Source: Tritrichomonas foetus (taxonomy: Eukaryota > Parabasalia > Tritrichomonadida > Tritrichomonadidae). From it: a DNA stretch of 17,328 bases. A program made the position numbers and the translations under genes. The notes below the pieces were generated by a model, which ran no database searches, was not told the origin of the DNA, and saw nothing but the letters and a program-made list of their open reading frames with translations. The DNA is taken from contig MLAK01001379.1 of the NCBI GenBank assembly GCA_001839685.1, forward strand, positions 776 to 18,103, in the 5' to 3' direction. Below, piece after piece: positions 15,438 through 17,328 of the stretch (its first letter is position 1; each line of letters begins with the position of its first letter).

Positions 15438-15887
15438 ATGGAGAACATTTTAGTAAGTTCATGCTTAATTGGAGCACCATGTCGCTACGATGGAACTGGG
15501 TGCCTCACCGACAAACTTCAAATACTAATGAAACATTTTAATTTGGTTTCCGCTTGCGCCGAATGCATGGGCGGATTACCAACTCCACGCACCCCATCAG
15601 AACGAGTCGGAAACAAAATTCTTGCCAAGGATGGAAAGGACGTCACATTAGAATTCCATCGTGGTGCAGACAGAGTCGTTGAATTCGCGAAATCGACAAA
15701 ATGCAAATTTGCAATACTGAAGGAAAAGAGTCCATCATGCGGCACACAAAAAGTTTATGACGGCAGTTTCACAGGAAAGGTCGTCCCCGGCCAAGGAGTC
15801 CTTGCAGAGAAACTCAGAGCCAATGGAATTGAATGTTATTCAGACGAGCAAATTGACGAAGTGCTAAAAATATATAAAAAGTTATAA
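15438..15887 (+). CDS. DUF523 family protein, TudS-like putative iron-sulfur desulfidase
   Basis: Encodes 149 residues, the usual family length, from ATG 15438 (the frame is open 7 codons further but with TTG). Family marks in order: VSSCLIGAPCRYDG (6-19), SACAECMGGLPTPRTPSE (38-55), KDVTLEFHRGA (67-77), AILKEKSPSCG (92-102) and YDGSFTG (about 106-112), then GQGVLAEKLRANGIECYS. C9, C40 and C101 are the three conserved cysteines that bind a [4Fe-4S] cluster in characterised members (TudS/RudS thiouracil desulfidases). The role in this organism is unknown. The family is mainly bacterial, and this gene is richer in GC than the Raptor gene, so lateral transfer is plausible. Divergent from the flavin oxidoreductase with 163 bp between starts; no perfect Initiator motif is seen upstream. 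Confidence 0.92.
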   Translation: MENILVSSCLIGAPCRYDGTGCLTDKLQILMKHFNLVSACAECMGGLPTPRTPSERVGNKILAKDGKDVTLEFHRGADRVVEFAKSTKCKFAILKEKSPSCGTQKVYDGSFTGKVVPGQGVLAEKLRANGIECYSDEQIDEVLKIYKKL

Positions 15888-15889
15888 TT

Positions 15890-16078
15890 TTATGTATATG
15901 TAATTAATGAGAGTAAAAAAGAAAGTCCAAGTTGGAGAATATATTTTAATGTTTGTTTTTTTTCTTCCAAATTTTTGAATGACGGTTTTTGATAATCTAA
16001 CACTTCAAAATCAGGAAGAACAATCAGAAGTGTGCGACCAGACCCTTCACCGATGAATCTTTCTGAAATTGGAATATG
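15890..16078 (-). pseudogene. coding-like 3' remnant abutting the DUF523 stop
   Basis: On the minus strand a frame with no ATG reads IPISERFIGEGSGRTLLIV, LPDFEVLDYQKPSFKNLEE, then KKQTLKYILQLGLSF and a hydrophobic end, stopping at TAA 15890-15892, two bases after the DUF523 stop. Upstream are two in-frame TAA codons (16079-16084), so as it stands it has no start. It may be the last piece of a decayed gene or a final exon, though the canonical trichomonad 3' splice motif (ACTAACACACAG) is absent. The family is not recognised. Confidence 0.4.
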
Positions 16079-17328
16079 TTATTATAGGCCATGTGTCTAA
16101 TANAANCAACGAANTTATATAAAAATCTGTCTCGGAATTCCTGAGAAATAGATTCTCATTCAAATTNNGNATTTTTTGAGAGGAGCCAAGGTTAAATATA
16201 TTTCACCAGGAATATTTTATAAAGAAGGATCATATTATACAATCCGATAAAGAAAAATGCAAAATTTTTGGCTTTGCACAAATGATAGTGTCCAATGTCT
16301 ACGTTTCATATTTATATATAGCTGCAAGATATTACGGATATTAGCTTTATTTCTTGAATAAAAAGATTTAATTATCAGAATTTTTTGGGAATTAACTTTT
16401 TCTATTATCAATTCAAATTTGAAAAAATAATACGTTTATTTGAACTTATCGATTTTTCACATTCAATTTGTCATAGAAGCTAAGAGGAAATATCTTGATG
16501 GAAACTTGATAATATATGATATTAGGCATTCATCAATTATTAATAAGTAGTATAAAGAACTTTTCCTCCTAATATTGATATATTTTCGTATTAGATAAAA
16601 GTATATTTCCGAAATAATTTTTGACCATATGAAATTATTTCACCAGGAATATTTTTTTGTGAGGTATCCATACGTTTAAAAACCAAAAAAGCTTTATATT
16701 TCGCTACCTAAGATCAAAAAAATCGATATTCACAGACGAATCTTCCTTTGGCAATCAACAAATTATGCTGCAAAGAGAAATTATGGTCATTTTCCAGCAG
16801 TTCTCTCCCTGATGATGATATTGGGAAAACGAGCAAAAAAGTTGAGCGCTTTCTTAATGCCATCAGTAAACAGATGATGACTCTTGTTCAACTTCAGAAA
16901 ATTAGAACTTTTCATCGGTGAAAATTAAAACTTCAAAAATTTCGAGATTTTTTCCCAATTTTGGTAAATATAAAAATAAAGTTTAATGATAATGATGAAA
17001 TGAATGTTTTTAATTTTGGTGAATTATTTCTTCATGTTACAATTCGAATGGGCTTCACTCTGTGGTATATGCATATTGAATGGATATTCTATCTTATCTG
17101 GAAATCACAAATTCCCAAATCAATTTCATCCAGTACCCCAAAATCGTATACTTTTCCCCTTTTGACGACCATTTTGCCAAAAAACGTACGATAACATATT
17201 GAATAAAATACGTTATTTACCGAAAAATATCAGAAAATGATCATAACTCGCCGAGAAATGATTTTCTATTCGATACCTTTTACACGATTATTCGCCTTTG
17301 CATGCACAGCAAAATAGCTCTTTTCCAC
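16079..17328. other. AT-rich right end, no defensible gene, six N
   Basis: Undetermined bases are at 16103, 16106, 16114, 16167, 16168 and 16170, so local frames cannot be trusted there. A plus-strand frame 16712-16921 without an ATG reads somewhat like protein (DDDIGKTSKKVERFLNAIS) and may be a fragment. A 77-codon frame at 16961-17194 starts with TTG and looks like AT-rich chance. No RNA gene or tandem array is seen. Confidence 0.45.
16200..16655. repeat. 19-bp direct repeat, two copies 437 bp apart
   Basis: ATTTCACCAGGAATATTTT occurs at 16200-16218 and again at 16637-16655, both in AT-rich non-coding sequence. The flanks are not obviously similar beyond a few bases. Confidence 0.7.

Noticed and set aside
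15995..16017. CTAACAC...CAG as a trichomonad 3' splice site
   Set aside because: Spacing and sequence differ from ACTAACACACAG, and the plus strand downstream is not coding.
16961..17194. 77-codon plus-strand frame
   Set aside because: Starts with TTG, Ile/Phe-rich as expected from AT-rich sequence, no family match.

Overview
The window is AT-rich eukaryotic protist DNA with compact, intron-poor genes on both strands. It most likely comes from a trichomonad (Parabasalia), with Tritrichomonas foetus the best guess. The reasons are: a degraded ankyrin gene of the DUF3447-type layout typical of these parasites; perfect TCAYWW Initiator-like motifs 13-18 bases before one start codon; stop codons overlapping the trichomonad poly(A) tetranucleotide TAAA in two genes; a Tim17/22/23-type protein as expected for hydrogenosomes; and bacterial-looking metabolic genes. 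The species is inferred from sequence feel, not from a search.

Layout. 1-633 is the 3' end of a gene built from 18-bp tandem repeats (EEQKRL/EEQKRI). A 16-bp microsatellite (700-806) separates it from a convergent Tim17/22/23 gene (914-1471, minus). Divergent from that is a full-length Raptor orthologue (1830-5603, plus), the scaffold of TORC1. From about 5.9 to 13.1 kb the window is gene-poor: a frameshifted ankyrin pseudogene (5883-7077), small decayed coding stretches (7872-8072; a zinc-knuckle piece at 8239-8633), two inverted diverged copies of a GC-rich coiled-coil family (8890-9476 minus; 11490-11790 plus), several tandem repeats, a 41-T tract, a pair of ~100-bp direct repeats about 1.7 kb apart, and a fold-back repeat at 13064-13172.

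The right side returns to ordinary genes: an Sgf11-like zinc-finger protein of the SAGA deubiquitinase module (13446-13838, minus), an old-yellow-enzyme-type flavin oxidoreductase (14099-15274, minus), and divergently from it a DUF523/TudS-like iron-sulfur protein (15438-15887, plus). A coding-like minus-strand remnant abuts the DUF523 stop codon. The last 1.2 kb has no gene I can defend and contains six undetermined bases.

The most unusual signal is in the GC-rich coiled-coil family. Both copies are packed with perfect inverted repeats (stems 11-19 bp) inside or just after the reading frame. A 27-bp segment bounded by 8-bp or 7-bp inverted arms is flipped in one copy relative to its flanks, in frame, so that nine residues read differently. 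This looks like hairpin-driven micro-inversion or template switching.
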